From Microbacterium timonense (GTDB lineage: Bacteria; Actinomycetota; Actinomycetes; Actinomycetales; Microbacteriaceae), in contig NZ_OLMV01000005.1 of NCBI RefSeq assembly GCF_900292075.1, positions 124,001-188,000 on the forward strand: a stretch of 64,000 nucleotides of DNA. The letters run 5' to 3'. The translations under genes were made by a program, and so were the position numbers. Below the pieces are notes generated by a model. The model was not told the origin of the DNA. It saw only the letters and a list, made by a program, of their open reading frames with translations, and ran no database searches. The first letter of the stretch is position 1. Each line of letters opens with the position of its first letter. Shown here in pieces: positions 25,449-34,416 of this stretch.

Positions 25449-26558
25449 ATGCCCGCATCAGAGGGCGCGCGCTACGCGCCGTCACCCATGCCCCGACCCG
25501 TCGTCGATGAGGGGGAGTTCGTCTTCGCGGCGGCCCACCTCGACCATGGCCACATCTATGGAATGAGCGAGGGACTCCTGGGAGCCGGAGCCACTCTCAA
25601 GTGGGTGTTCGACCCCGATCCCACGAAGGTGGCGGCCTTTCGCGAACGATTCCCCCAGGTGCAGGTGGCACGCTCCGAGGCGGAGATCCTGGACGACGAT
25701 GCGGTCCACCTCGTCGCCGGGGCGGCAGTGACCTCTGAGCGCGCCGGGCTCGGTCTGCGGACCATCGCCGCAGGAAAGGACTACTTCACCGACAAAGCGC
25801 CGCTGACCACGTTCGAGCAGCTCGCCGCGGTCCGCCACGCGACCGCGCAGACGGGCCGCAAGTACGCCGTCTACTACTCTGAGCGCATCCATGTCGAGGC
25901 CGCCGTACTGGCCGGTCAGCTCGTCGATCAGGGCGCAATCGGGCGGGTTCTCCAAGTGATCGGGCTGGGCCCGCACCGCATCGGCGACCCCGCGACGAGG
26001 CCCGCGTGGTTCTTCGAGAAGGAGAAGTACGGTGGCATCCTGTGCGATATCGGCAGTCACAACTTCGAGCAGATCCTCCACTACACGGGGGCCAAGGATG
26101 CCGAGATCCTCAGCTCATCGATCGCGAACTACGCTCACCCGGAGTTTCCCGAGCTGGACGACTACGGCGACGCCCACGTCGTGACCGACAACGGCGCGAC
26201 CGGATTCGTGCGCGTGGACTGGTTCACGCCCGACGGGCTGGGCACGTGGGGTGACGGGCGTACCATCCTCCTCGGCACAGACGGATACATCGAGCTGCGC
26301 AAGTACACGAACATCGCCACGAACGACGGACCCGGCCAGCTCTTCCTTGTCGACGGTGAGGGCGAGCACCGGATCAACGCGACCGGCACCGTCGGCTACC
26401 CGTTCTTCGGCGAGCTGATCTTGGACTGCCTCCAGCGCACCGAGACCGCCATGACGCAGGAGCACGCGCTCAAAGCAGCGGAGCTCAGCCTGCGGGCGCA
26501 GGCCGGCGCGCGAGTCCTCGACCGGAGCGCCGTCGATCGCGCTGCGAGGCCCTCATGA
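25449..26558 (+). CDS. Gfo/Idh/MocA-like oxidoreductase (divergent second copy)
   Basis: A 369-residue protein 18 bases after the first oxidoreductase. The fold is recognisable (DKAP in place of EKP, KEKYGGILCDIGSHNFEQIL). However, the usual GxGxxG nucleotide motif is replaced by FAAAHLDHGHIYGM, so cofactor binding is altered or novel. Its stop overlaps the uxaC start (ATGA). It belongs to a class of Gfo/Idh relatives often found next to sugar ABC systems. Whether it is redox active or works as a non-redox partner cannot be decided from sequence. Confidence 0.75.
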   Translation: MPASEGARYAPSPMPRPVVDEGEFVFAAAHLDHGHIYGMSEGLLGAGATLKWVFDPDPTKVAAFRERFPQVQVARSEAEILDDDAVHLVAGAAVTSERAGLGLRTIAAGKDYFTDKAPLTTFEQLAAVRHATAQTGRKYAVYYSERIHVEAAVLAGQLVDQGAIGRVLQVIGLGPHRIGDPATRPAWFFEKEKYGGILCDIGSHNFEQILHYTGAKDAEILSSSIANYAHPEFPELDDYGDAHVVTDNGATGFVRVDWFTPDGLGTWGDGRTILLGTDGYIELRKYTNIATNDGPGQLFLVDGEGEHRINATGTVGYPFFGELILDCLQRTETAMTQEHALKAAELSLRAQAGARVLDRSAVDRAARPS

Positions 26559-27964
26559 ACGCCGCGGTGGCGGGACCGGGCTCACCAGCCGCGCTTCTGC
26601 CCGTCGACCCACACACACGGGAGATCGCCGAAGAACTCTACGCAGAAGTCGCGGACGCACCGATCATCTCACCGCACGGTCATGTCGACCCGCGGCTGAT
26701 CCTCGAGGATGCCCCGTTTCCCGATCCCGTCGAACTGTTCATCCGGCACGACCATTACGTGACCCGGCTTCTCTTCGCGGGGGGCGTCTCACTCGACGAT
26801 CTCGGGCTCGCGGCGGATCGACCGCAGGATCCGCGTGCGGTGTGGCGGCTCGTCGCACAGAACTGGCACCGTTTCGCGGGGACGGCCAGCGGGTACTGGC
26901 TCGGCTCTTTGTTCGCTCACCTCTTCGGGATCGTGGACGAGCTCGACGGCAGCACTGCGGACGCCATCTTCCACCGGATCTCGACGGTGCTGGGTGAGCC
27001 CGACTTCCGGCCCCGCGCGCTGTTCGATCGCTTCCGCATCGAGGTGCTCGCGACGACCGATGACCCGCTGGACGACCTGGCGGCTCACCGCGCCATCTCC
27101 GACGGGCGTGCGGTGGCCGGGAGGGTGATCCCGACCTTCCGTCCGGACGCCTACCTCGACCCTGCGGGCGCGGACTTCCCCGAGCGGGTCCAGTCGTTGC
27201 TCGATGCCACGGCTCAGCCCGGCACCTTCGCCGGATATCTGCGTGCTCTCGAAGAGCGCCGGGCGTACTTCGTGGCGGAGGGGGCGGTCTCCGCCGACCA
27301 CGGCGTTCGGGACCCCTTCACCGCCGACCTGTCGGCGACGGATGCCGAGCGGCTGTTCGATCGAGCACGTGCCAGAAGTCTCGAGCCGAACGAGCAGCGG
27401 CTCCTCCGCGGGCACATGCTCTTCCACATGGCGCGCATGAGCGTCGCGGACGGCTTGGTCATGACGATCCATCCGGGCATCAGCCGCAACCATCACGCGC
27501 CGACCTTCGAGACCTATGGCCCCGACACCGGGCACGACATCCCGCTTCGGACCGAGTTCACCGACAACCTCCAGCCCCTGCTCAACGCGTTCGGCACGGC
27601 ACCGGGGTTCCACCTCGTGCTCTTCGCCGTCGATGAGACGGTGTACTCGCGTGAGCTGGCACCCCTCGCCGGCTTCTACCCGAGCGTGTACATCGGCGCG
27701 CCATGGTGGTTCCTCGACGCCCCGGACGCGATGATGCGGTTCCGCAGCGCGGTGACCGAGACCGCCGGCTTCTACCGCGGCAGCGGGTTCATCGACGACA
27801 CCCGCGCATTCCTGTCCATCCCCGCGCGTCACGACATGGCTCGGCGGGTCGACGCATCTTTCCTCGCCCGCTTGGTGCGGCAGGAGCGGGTGGGTCTCGC
27901 CGCCGCCCGACGAATCGCTCGGGATCTCGTCGACGAGATCCCGAGGAAAGCGTTCAAGCTGTGA
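26555..27964 (+). CDS. uxaC: Glucuronate isomerase
   Basis: A 469-residue uronate isomerase converting D-glucuronate to D-fructuronate (or galacturonate to tagaturonate). The metal-binding SPHGHVDP (His-x-His), HDHYVTRLL, the GMxxHxAR-like region (MLFHMARMSVADGLVMTIHPG) and the PWWFLDAPDAM segment match UxaC; length is right for the family. It overlaps its neighbours at both ends by 4 bases. The following uxuB and uxuA genes fix the pathway as glucuronate breakdown. Confidence 0.93.
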   Translation: MNAAVAGPGSPAALLPVDPHTREIAEELYAEVADAPIISPHGHVDPRLILEDAPFPDPVELFIRHDHYVTRLLFAGGVSLDDLGLAADRPQDPRAVWRLVAQNWHRFAGTASGYWLGSLFAHLFGIVDELDGSTADAIFHRISTVLGEPDFRPRALFDRFRIEVLATTDDPLDDLAAHRAISDGRAVAGRVIPTFRPDAYLDPAGADFPERVQSLLDATAQPGTFAGYLRALEERRAYFVAEGAVSADHGVRDPFTADLSATDAERLFDRARARSLEPNEQRLLRGHMLFHMARMSVADGLVMTIHPGISRNHHAPTFETYGPDTGHDIPLRTEFTDNLQPLLNAFGTAPGFHLVLFAVDETVYSRELAPLAGFYPSVYIGAPWWFLDAPDAMMRFRSAVTETAGFYRGSGFIDDTRAFLSIPARHDMARRVDASFLARLVRQERVGLAAARRIARDLVDEIPRKAFKL

Positions 27965-29385
27965 CCGGGGTTCGACTCGACAGTGCGGCGCTCGCCGGGC
28001 GCGGAGGAGTCTCTCGTCCGCGGCGTGTGCGCATCGTGCACCTCGGGCTCGGCAACTTCCATCGCGCCCACCAGGCGTGGTACACCGCCCATGCCGCGGA
28101 TGCGGAGGAGTGGGGCATCGCGGCCTTCACCGGGCGCTCGCCCGTCCAGGCCCGCCTGCTCCAAGCGCAGGACGGCCTGTACACCCTGACGGTGCGAGCA
28201 CCGAGAGGCGACGCCGTGGAGGTGGTGCCGAGCATCCTCGAAGCGCATGACGCATCGCGCCTGGACCGACTCATCGAGCTGCTGAGCGATCCGGCGGTGG
28301 CCCTGGTCACGCTGACCGTGACGGAGGCGGGCTACCGGCTCCGCCCGGGCGGGACGTTCGATGCCGACGATCCACTTGCCCAACGCGATCTGGAAGAGCT
28401 GGTGCATGTGCTGGGTGGCGGCGGGACGATGACGGATGCCGCGCTGCAGACACCACTGGGCCGCTTGCTCATCGGACTCGAAGCGCGCCGACGCACCGGC
28501 GCAGGTCCGATCGCGATCGTGCCCTGCGACAACATCCCTGCGAATGGGTCCTACCTCGCCCGCGGTCTTCTCGACTTCGCAGGACGGGTGTCGCCCGACC
28601 TCGCCGCGTGGATGATGACCGAGGTCGCCTTCGTTTCGACCTCGGTCGACCGGATCACACCGCGTGCGGACGCGGATGACGAGGCGATCGCCCGCGCCGG
28701 ATGGATCGACGCGTCACCGGTGGTCACGGAGCCCTTCTCGGACTGGGTGCTCTCGGGTGCGTTCCCCGCGGGACGGCCCGCGTGGGAGACGGCCGGCGCC
28801 CGGCTGGTCGACGACATCGAGCCGTGGGAGAACCGGAAGCTGTGGCTGCTCAACGGAGCGCACAGCATCCTCGCCTTCACCGGTCTCGCACGCGGACACG
28901 AGACGGTCGCGTCGGCCATATCCGACCCGGTGTGCCGCGGCCTCGTCGAGGACTTCTGGGCGGAAGCCGTCGTGCACCTTCCACACGCGATCGAGCACCA
29001 GGACTACCGCCGTGACCTGGTGGAGCGGTTCGCGAATCCGCGGATCCAGCACCGGCTCCACCAGATCGCGGGCGATGCCACGGCGAAGGTGCGCTTCCGC
29101 TTCGCACCGGTCGCCGAGCGCACCGTCCGGAACGGTGCTGTGCCACGCGGGTCGGCGCGGGCGCTCGCATCGTGGATCGCCGCGGTGCGCGCAGACCTGC
29201 TGCCGTCCGATGCCACGAGTGAAGCGGTCGCCTCCGCCGCGGCATCCGCGGATGACGTCACCGCCCTGCTTCACGTGGTCTCGCCCCTCGTGGCAGCCCA
29301 TCCTCGCTCGGTGGCAGCCGTGCGTGCTGCATCGTCGGCCGTAGCGGGTGCCGTATCAGGCGCTGCCGCCCGCGGCCAGCGCTGA
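27961..29385 (+). CDS. uxuB: D-mannonate oxidoreductase (fructuronate reductase), mannitol dehydrogenase family
   Basis: A 474-residue enzyme reducing fructuronate to D-mannonate with NADH. The GTG start at 27961 overlaps the uxaC stop (GTGA). The N-terminal Rossmann segment is IVHLGLGNFHRAHQAWY; the catalytic Lys region ENRKLWLLNGAHSILAF and PCDNIPANG are diagnostic of the mannitol dehydrogenase family. Position between uxaC and uxuA supports fructuronate over mannitol or tagaturonate. Confidence 0.92.
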   Translation: MTGVRLDSAALAGRGGVSRPRRVRIVHLGLGNFHRAHQAWYTAHAADAEEWGIAAFTGRSPVQARLLQAQDGLYTLTVRAPRGDAVEVVPSILEAHDASRLDRLIELLSDPAVALVTLTVTEAGYRLRPGGTFDADDPLAQRDLEELVHVLGGGGTMTDAALQTPLGRLLIGLEARRRTGAGPIAIVPCDNIPANGSYLARGLLDFAGRVSPDLAAWMMTEVAFVSTSVDRITPRADADDEAIARAGWIDASPVVTEPFSDWVLSGAFPAGRPAWETAGARLVDDIEPWENRKLWLLNGAHSILAFTGLARGHETVASAISDPVCRGLVEDFWAEAVVHLPHAIEHQDYRRDLVERFANPRIQHRLHQIAGDATAKVRFRFAPVAERTVRNGAVPRGSARALASWIAAVRADLLPSDATSEAVASAAASADDVTALLHVVSPLVAAHPRSVAAVRAASSAVAGAVSGAAARGQR

Positions 29386-29417
29386 TCCGACAGCCCCGAG
29401 CCGCAGAAAGGAAGAAC

Positions 29418-30605
29418 ATGGAACATACATGGCGCTGGTTCGGTCCGGACGATCCGATCACCCTCGGTGAGATCCGTCAGACCGATGCGACGGGAATCGT
29501 CACCGCTCTGCACCACGTCCCCAACGGAGAGGTGTGGTCCATCGAGGAGATCGAGCATCGCAAGGCTGTCATCGAAGCGGCGGGGCTGCGCTGGTCGGTC
29601 GTCGAGTCGGTCCCTGTGCACGAACACATCAAGTGGGGTGGCCCCGAGCGTTCGCGGGCCATCGCCAACTACGCCCAGACGCTGCGCAACCTCGGCGCCG
29701 CGGGCCTGCGCACCGTCTGCTACAACTTCATGCCCGTCATCGACTGGGCGCGAACCGACCAGCGATGGTCGCTGCCCACCGGAGGATTCGCGATGAGGTT
29801 CGACTTCATCGCGCACGCCGCGTTCGACCTGTTCATCCTCGTGCGCGAGGGCGCGGCGGCCGACTACACGGCCGATGAGATCGCGCGCGCACGCGCTTTC
29901 ATCGATGCCGCGGACGAAGACACGCTCACCGCTCTGCAGAACACCGTGCTCCTCGGACTCCCCGGCTCCGAGGAGTCGTACGATCTCGAGTCGCTTCGCG
30001 CCGGCCTCGCGCTCTACGACGGCCTCACGGCCCAGGACCTGCGCGAGAACCTCGGCACCTTCCTCCGTGGCGTGGTCCCCGCCGCGGAGGAGTCGGGCGT
30101 TCGTCTCGCGATCCATCCGGACGACCCGCCCCGCCCCCTCTTCGGGCTGCCTCGTGTCGTCTCGAACGCCGACGACGCGCAGTGGCTGCTGGATGCCGCC
30201 CCGTCGTGGGCGAACGGCCTCACGATGTGCGTGGGGTCGTATGGATCGGTCTCGACCAACGACGTCGTGGAGATGACCAGGCGCTTCGCCGATCGCATCT
30301 ACTTCGCCCACCTGCGCAATGTCACGATCGAGCAGGACGGGAAGAGCTTCTTCGAGGACGGTCACATCGATGGCGGGTCCGACATGGTGGGGGTGATCCG
30401 TGAGCTGCTGAGCGAAGAGCAGCGGCGCGCGGCGACCGGACATGACGCCCCCGTCATCCCGATGCGCCCTGACCACGGCCACTTCCTTCTGGACGACCTT
30501 TCACGACGGACGTATCCCGGCTACGGGCTCATCGGGCGCATGAAAGGTCTTGCGCAACTGCGCGGGGTCGAGCGTGCGCTCGCGGCCACGATGGCGCCAG
30601 TGTGA
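29418..30605 (+). CDS. uxuA: Mannonate dehydratase
   Basis: A 395-residue metal-dependent dehydratase that turns D-mannonate into 2-keto-3-deoxygluconate. AAAGGAAG precedes ATG 29418. Conserved stretches include MEHTWRWFGPDDPITLGEIR, CYNFMPVIDWARTD, the metal-site AIHPDDPPRPLFGLPRVVS and PDHGHFLLDD. Length equals characterised UxuA proteins. It shares a GTGA overlap with the KDG kinase. Confidence 0.95.
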   Translation: MEHTWRWFGPDDPITLGEIRQTDATGIVTALHHVPNGEVWSIEEIEHRKAVIEAAGLRWSVVESVPVHEHIKWGGPERSRAIANYAQTLRNLGAAGLRTVCYNFMPVIDWARTDQRWSLPTGGFAMRFDFIAHAAFDLFILVREGAAADYTADEIARARAFIDAADEDTLTALQNTVLLGLPGSEESYDLESLRAGLALYDGLTAQDLRENLGTFLRGVVPAAEESGVRLAIHPDDPPRPLFGLPRVVSNADDAQWLLDAAPSWANGLTMCVGSYGSVSTNDVVEMTRRFADRIYFAHLRNVTIEQDGKSFFEDGHIDGGSDMVGVIRELLSEEQRRAATGHDAPVIPMRPDHGHFLLDDLSRRTYPGYGLIGRMKGLAQLRGVERALAATMAPV

Positions 30606-31519
30606 GTGGAACGACCGACGCCAGGGGTTCGGAGCTCCTCACCATCGGGGAGACGATGGCTCTGTTCTCACCCGGCATCGGCGCATTGACCGAGGGGGCG
30701 GCCGTCACCGTCTCGGCAGGAGGTGCCGAGAGCAACGTCGCGATCGGTGCCGCCTCGCTCGGCATCCGCTCCGCCTGGCTGTCGCGCGTCGGCGACGACC
30801 CTCTGGGCCGACTCGTCGCCGACAGCGTGCGTCGGCGCGGCGTCGACACCACGCTCGTCCGCGTCGATGCCACGCGACCGACGGGGTTGATGATCAAGCA
30901 GCCCGCGCCGAGCGGCTCCCGCGTGTACTACTACCGCGCCGGTTCGGCAGCATCCTTCCTGTCGTGCGCCGACGTGGCGGGCGTGGAGACGCCGCGCATC
31001 GTTCACGTGAGCGGCATCACTGCGGCGCTGTCGGATGCCGCACGGGAGCTCGTCGGGGCGGTTCTGGCCGGCGCGCTCACGGGCGCGGCGACGAGCTTCG
31101 ACGTCAACTACCGCCCGACGCTGTGGCCCTCGCAGGATGCCGCGGCATCCGCTCTGCTCGCGCTCGCCCGAACCGCCCACATCGTGATGGTCGGTCGCGA
31201 CGAAGCCGAGACGCTGTGGGGGACCGCCACCGCCGAGGACGTGCGGGAACTCCTCCCCGATGTCGCGCATCTCGTGATCAAGGACGGGTCTGCCGAGGCG
31301 GTGGAGTTCGCATCGGGGAAGGTGTGGCGTGTCGACACGCCGCCCGTGGACGTCGTGGAGCCGGTCGGCGCCGGCGACGCCTTCGCTGCCGGCTGGATCG
31401 CCGGGTGGCTGCGCGAGGAGCCACCGCCCGCGCGACTCCTCGGCGGCCACCACGCGGCGGCGGCTGTGCTGCGCAGCCCGTTCGACACCGCCGTCATCCA
31501 CACGGAGGACCGCTCGTGA
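30602..31519 (+). CDS. kdgK: 2-keto-3-deoxygluconate kinase (PfkB family)
   Basis: A 305-residue ribokinase-family enzyme. The substrate-binding GGAESNVAIGAASLG and the C-terminal GAGDAFAAG with catalytic Asp259 are present. It starts at GTG 30602 within the uxuA stop and ends in a GTGA overlap with the aldolase. Pathway position makes KDG phosphorylation to KDPG the obvious reaction; a generic sugar kinase name would be the fallback. Confidence 0.9.
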   Translation: MSGTTDARGSELLTIGETMALFSPGIGALTEGAAVTVSAGGAESNVAIGAASLGIRSAWLSRVGDDPLGRLVADSVRRRGVDTTLVRVDATRPTGLMIKQPAPSGSRVYYYRAGSAASFLSCADVAGVETPRIVHVSGITAALSDAARELVGAVLAGALTGAATSFDVNYRPTLWPSQDAAASALLALARTAHIVMVGRDEAETLWGTATAEDVRELLPDVAHLVIKDGSAEAVEFASGKVWRVDTPPVDVVEPVGAGDAFAAGWIAGWLREEPPPARLLGGHHAAAAVLRSPFDTAVIHTEDRS

Positions 31520-32124
31520 GCGACACCTATTTCGAGACCACCTTCGCCGATGCGCCCTTGATGGCGATCTTCCGCCGACAGGGGCTGGAGCGCACGCTCG
31601 CGCTGGCGGAAGCGGCCTGGAACGTCGGCGTGCGTACCGTGGAGGTTCCGGTGATGCATCCGGACGACCTCTTCGTGCTGCGCGCGGTGGCCCACGCGGG
31701 ACGAGCGCGGGGATTCGACGTCGGGGCGGGCACCATCACGTCGCCCGAGCAACTCGACGCGGTGCGCGACGCGGGTGCAGCGTTCACCGTTGCACCGGGA
31801 TTCGACCCCGACGTGGCTCGTGCGAGCGTCGCTCTCGGCATGCCGCACATCCCGGGGGTCGCGACGGGGAGTGAAGTGCAGGCCGCGATGCGCGCCGGAT
31901 TCACCTGGCTCAAAGCGTTCCCCGCCGAACGCCTCGGCCCGGAGTGGATCCGCCACATGCACGGCCCGTTCCCGCAGGTGCGATTCGTAGCCACCGGAGG
32001 GGTGACGTCGAAATCTGCATCCGCATTTCTGGCGGCAGGATGTCGCGTCGTCGCACTCGGCTCGGCGTTCGGGAGCCAGGGCGAGATCGGGGAAATACGG
32101 AGGCTGCTCCTCGCAGCCCGATGA
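31516..32124 (+). CDS. eda: KDPG/KDPGal-type aldolase
   Basis: A 202-residue class I aldolase. The Schiff-base lysine is Lys133 in LKAFPAE and the partner acid is Glu43 in TVEVPV, matching Eda spacing. The usual Arg two turns later (EVTLR) is replaced, giving EVPVM, closer to DgoA-type aldolases that handle KDPGal. With UxaC/UxuB/UxuA/KdgK upstream, KDPG cleavage to pyruvate and glyceraldehyde-3-phosphate is expected. It is the last gene of the operon and is followed by a strong terminator. Confidence 0.88.
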   Translation: MSDTYFETTFADAPLMAIFRRQGLERTLALAEAAWNVGVRTVEVPVMHPDDLFVLRAVAHAGRARGFDVGAGTITSPEQLDAVRDAGAAFTVAPGFDPDVARASVALGMPHIPGVATGSEVQAAMRAGFTWLKAFPAERLGPEWIRHMHGPFPQVRFVATGGVTSKSASAFLAAGCRVVALGSAFGSQGEIGEIRRLLLAAR

Positions 32125-32162
32125 CCCGCGAGGACGAGAAGTCGGTTCTCGCCCTCGCGGGT
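32124..32162. terminator. Strong terminator hairpin at the end of the glucuronate operon
   Basis: ACCCGCGAGGACGAGAA (32124-32140) pairs with TTCTCGCCCTCGCGGGT (32146-32162), 16 of 17 positions matched, around the loop GTCGG. It lies between convergent genes and can serve both. Confidence 0.85.
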
Positions 32163-32193
32163 CGTCATCTCGCCCCAAGCCGGGGCAGAGACA

Positions 32194-34416
32194 TCAGGCC
32201 TGGAACAGGCGGGGCAGGAGGTCGATCAGTGCCTTCTGCCAGACGTCCCAGCTGTGCGGTCCGGGGATGATCGGAGCGAACTCGTGCTCGATCCCGCGGG
32301 TGTTGAGCGCGTCGATGAGGCTCAGCGTGTTCGGATACGTGAAGTCCTGGATGTCACCCGAGTAGATGCGCAGGAGCTTCGTGCCCTCGTTGATCGCCGC
32401 AACATTCGCGTTGGCGGGAGGGTTGGTGAACGCCGACATGGCCCCGATGTAGGCGAACTGGCCGGGCAGCTGGTAGAGCGTGCTCAATGCCGCGGCCGAC
32501 CCCATCGAGAGGCCCGCGAGGGCGCGATCGGCGGGGTCGCTGCTGACGTTGTACTGCGCCTCTGCGGCCACGGTGATGCGCTGCGTGATCTCGGTGGGGA
32601 AGTTCACGCCGTTGCCGTTGGCCATCACGACCACCATCGGGACGATGTCGCCCTTGGCGTAGTGGTTGTCGAGGATCTGGGCGGCGAAGCCGACCTCGAT
32701 CCAGTCCGTCCACGTCTGCCCGCCGCCGTGCTGGAGGTAGAAGACCGGGTAGGCCTCAGCGCGGTCGGGGTCGTAGCCCGGGGGCGTCCACACGTACGCG
32801 GAGCGAGTGGGGTTGCCGCTCGCACTGCTCGTGTAGTTCATGACCTCGACGTTGCCGCGGGCCTCGGGGGCGACGGGGGTCGTGTACTCCCCACGGAGCG
32901 TCTCGTCGCCGGGCACCTGGAAGGTGCTCCAGTTCGGCTCGGAGAGCACGCTCGTCGGGTTGGTGGTGTCCTTCCGGTCCGCGCCCTCGACGACGAACTT
33001 GTAGTAGTACGAACCCGCTTCGACCGGCATCGTCAGACGCCAGCGTCCGTCTTCCTGCTTGGTCATCGGGGTGCGCGGCCAGCTGCCCGCAGGGCCGAAG
33101 TTGCCCCACACCGTGACGTTGTTGGCACCCGCGAACTCCGTGCCGGTCTCGAAGGTCACGACGCCGTTCTCGTCGATCCACGGCGTCGGCGTGGTGCCGG
33201 CGGCGGGGAGCGAGTGCGGCTCGAGCGGAAGGTGGCCTTCACTCGGTCCGGTGTCGCCCGAGTCCTGGAACACGCGCTGCGCGAAGTCGTGGAGGTTCTT
33301 CTGCCACGTGTCCCACGTGCCGCCGGTCTCGGGGTCGGAGCCGTCGGACTGGAATTCGATGCCGGCGGCGCTGAGCTTGCCGGCAAGATCGACCGTCGAG
33401 TTGTAGTTCGGGTCGGTGACGTTGCCGACGTAGAGCCGGATCATGTCCGTCTCGGCGTTGATCTGCTTGGCCTTGCCCTTGCTGACCTTCTCATCGAAGC
33501 CGCCCGAGAAGGAGCCGACGTTCGAGAACTCCTTCGTGGATTTGGCCAGAATGCTCAACGCCTGCGAGGCCCCTCGCCCGATGCCTGCGATCGCGTGATC
33601 CTCGGCATCCCGCGAGATGTTGAACGCCTTCTCCGCCGTGGGAACGAGGCTCTTGACCACCTCGCCGCGGATGTCGGCCGACTCGCCGTCGGCCATGACC
33701 ACGACCATCGGCTCGGCATCCCCGTCGACCGTCAGGTTGTCGAGGATCTGCTTCAGCCGCCCGAGCTCGACCCACTCGCGATAGCTCTGGCCCTCGTCCT
33801 GCAGGAGGTAGAGCACGGGGTACGGCTCGGCGCGGTTCTCGTCATAGCCCGGGGGCGTCCACACCAACGCCGACCGGTCGGCCTCGGTGACCTTGCTGCG
33901 GTACGTGAGGTCCTGCAGCGCCCCTCCGTTGGGGACGTCCGCCAGCCATTCGGCGCCCGGACCGTCGACGAACAGCGTGTTCCACGTCGGCTTCGAGGTC
34001 ACCTCCTGCGGGCTGGCGGGGTTGCGGAACGCGATCGCATCCTGGTTCCAGGCCGGGCGCGCCGAGTACTGGTAGTAGTACAGACCCGGCTCGAGCGGGC
34101 CGATGGTCGAGGTCCAGTTGCCTCCGCTGGCGCCCATGTTGAGGGTCGTCCATGTCTTGCCCGGCGCGAAGTTCCCCTCGACCGCCACGACCGTGCCGGT
34201 GATCCCGGTCGCCGGCTGGATGGCCGAGTTCGGAACCGTGAACCGGTAGACGTCGGGGACGACGTTGTCGACCTCGGCCACCCAGGGGTCTTCAGCGGCT
34301 GCGGCCGGCTGTGCCGCGAGGAGGGTGGAAACCCCCAACGCGGTCGCAGCGGCGAAGGCCACCAAAACACGGCGGGAGCGCTTCTCGGTGCGCCACCCTT
34401 GATCTGTCCACTTCAC
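32194..34416 (-). CDS. Secreted tandem esterase (two E-set plus esterase-D modules), first catalytic site lost
   Basis: A 740-residue secreted protein. The signal peptide (to about Ala41) precedes two copies of an E-set/CBM48-like domain plus an alpha/beta-hydrolase esterase domain (copy 1 about 45-385, copy 2 about 410-740). Copy 2 has the nucleophile Ser637 in GLSMG and His721 in GPHSWDVW. In copy 1 the same places read GIGRG (Gly280) and TGGTWDTW (Gly366), so it lacks both Ser and His. Copy 1 may therefore only bind substrate. Esterase-D domains include feruloyl and acetyl xylan esterases (CE1). GTG 34416 follows AGAGGAA. The upstream region has LacI-like GTTTACAACG words. Confidence 0.82.
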   Translation of the reverse strand: MKWTDQGWRTEKRSRRVLVAFAAATALGVSTLLAAQPAAAAEDPWVAEVDNVVPDVYRFTVPNSAIQPATGITGTVVAVEGNFAPGKTWTTLNMGASGGNWTSTIGPLEPGLYYYQYSARPAWNQDAIAFRNPASPQEVTSKPTWNTLFVDGPGAEWLADVPNGGALQDLTYRSKVTEADRSALVWTPPGYDENRAEPYPVLYLLQDEGQSYREWVELGRLKQILDNLTVDGDAEPMVVVMADGESADIRGEVVKSLVPTAEKAFNISRDAEDHAIAGIGRGASQALSILAKSTKEFSNVGSFSGGFDEKVSKGKAKQINAETDMIRLYVGNVTDPNYNSTVDLAGKLSAAGIEFQSDGSDPETGGTWDTWQKNLHDFAQRVFQDSGDTGPSEGHLPLEPHSLPAAGTTPTPWIDENGVVTFETGTEFAGANNVTVWGNFGPAGSWPRTPMTKQEDGRWRLTMPVEAGSYYYKFVVEGADRKDTTNPTSVLSEPNWSTFQVPGDETLRGEYTTPVAPEARGNVEVMNYTSSASGNPTRSAYVWTPPGYDPDRAEAYPVFYLQHGGGQTWTDWIEVGFAAQILDNHYAKGDIVPMVVVMANGNGVNFPTEITQRITVAAEAQYNVSSDPADRALAGLSMGSAAALSTLYQLPGQFAYIGAMSAFTNPPANANVAAINEGTKLLRIYSGDIQDFTYPNTLSLIDALNTRGIEHEFAPIIPGPHSWDVWQKALIDLLPRLFQA

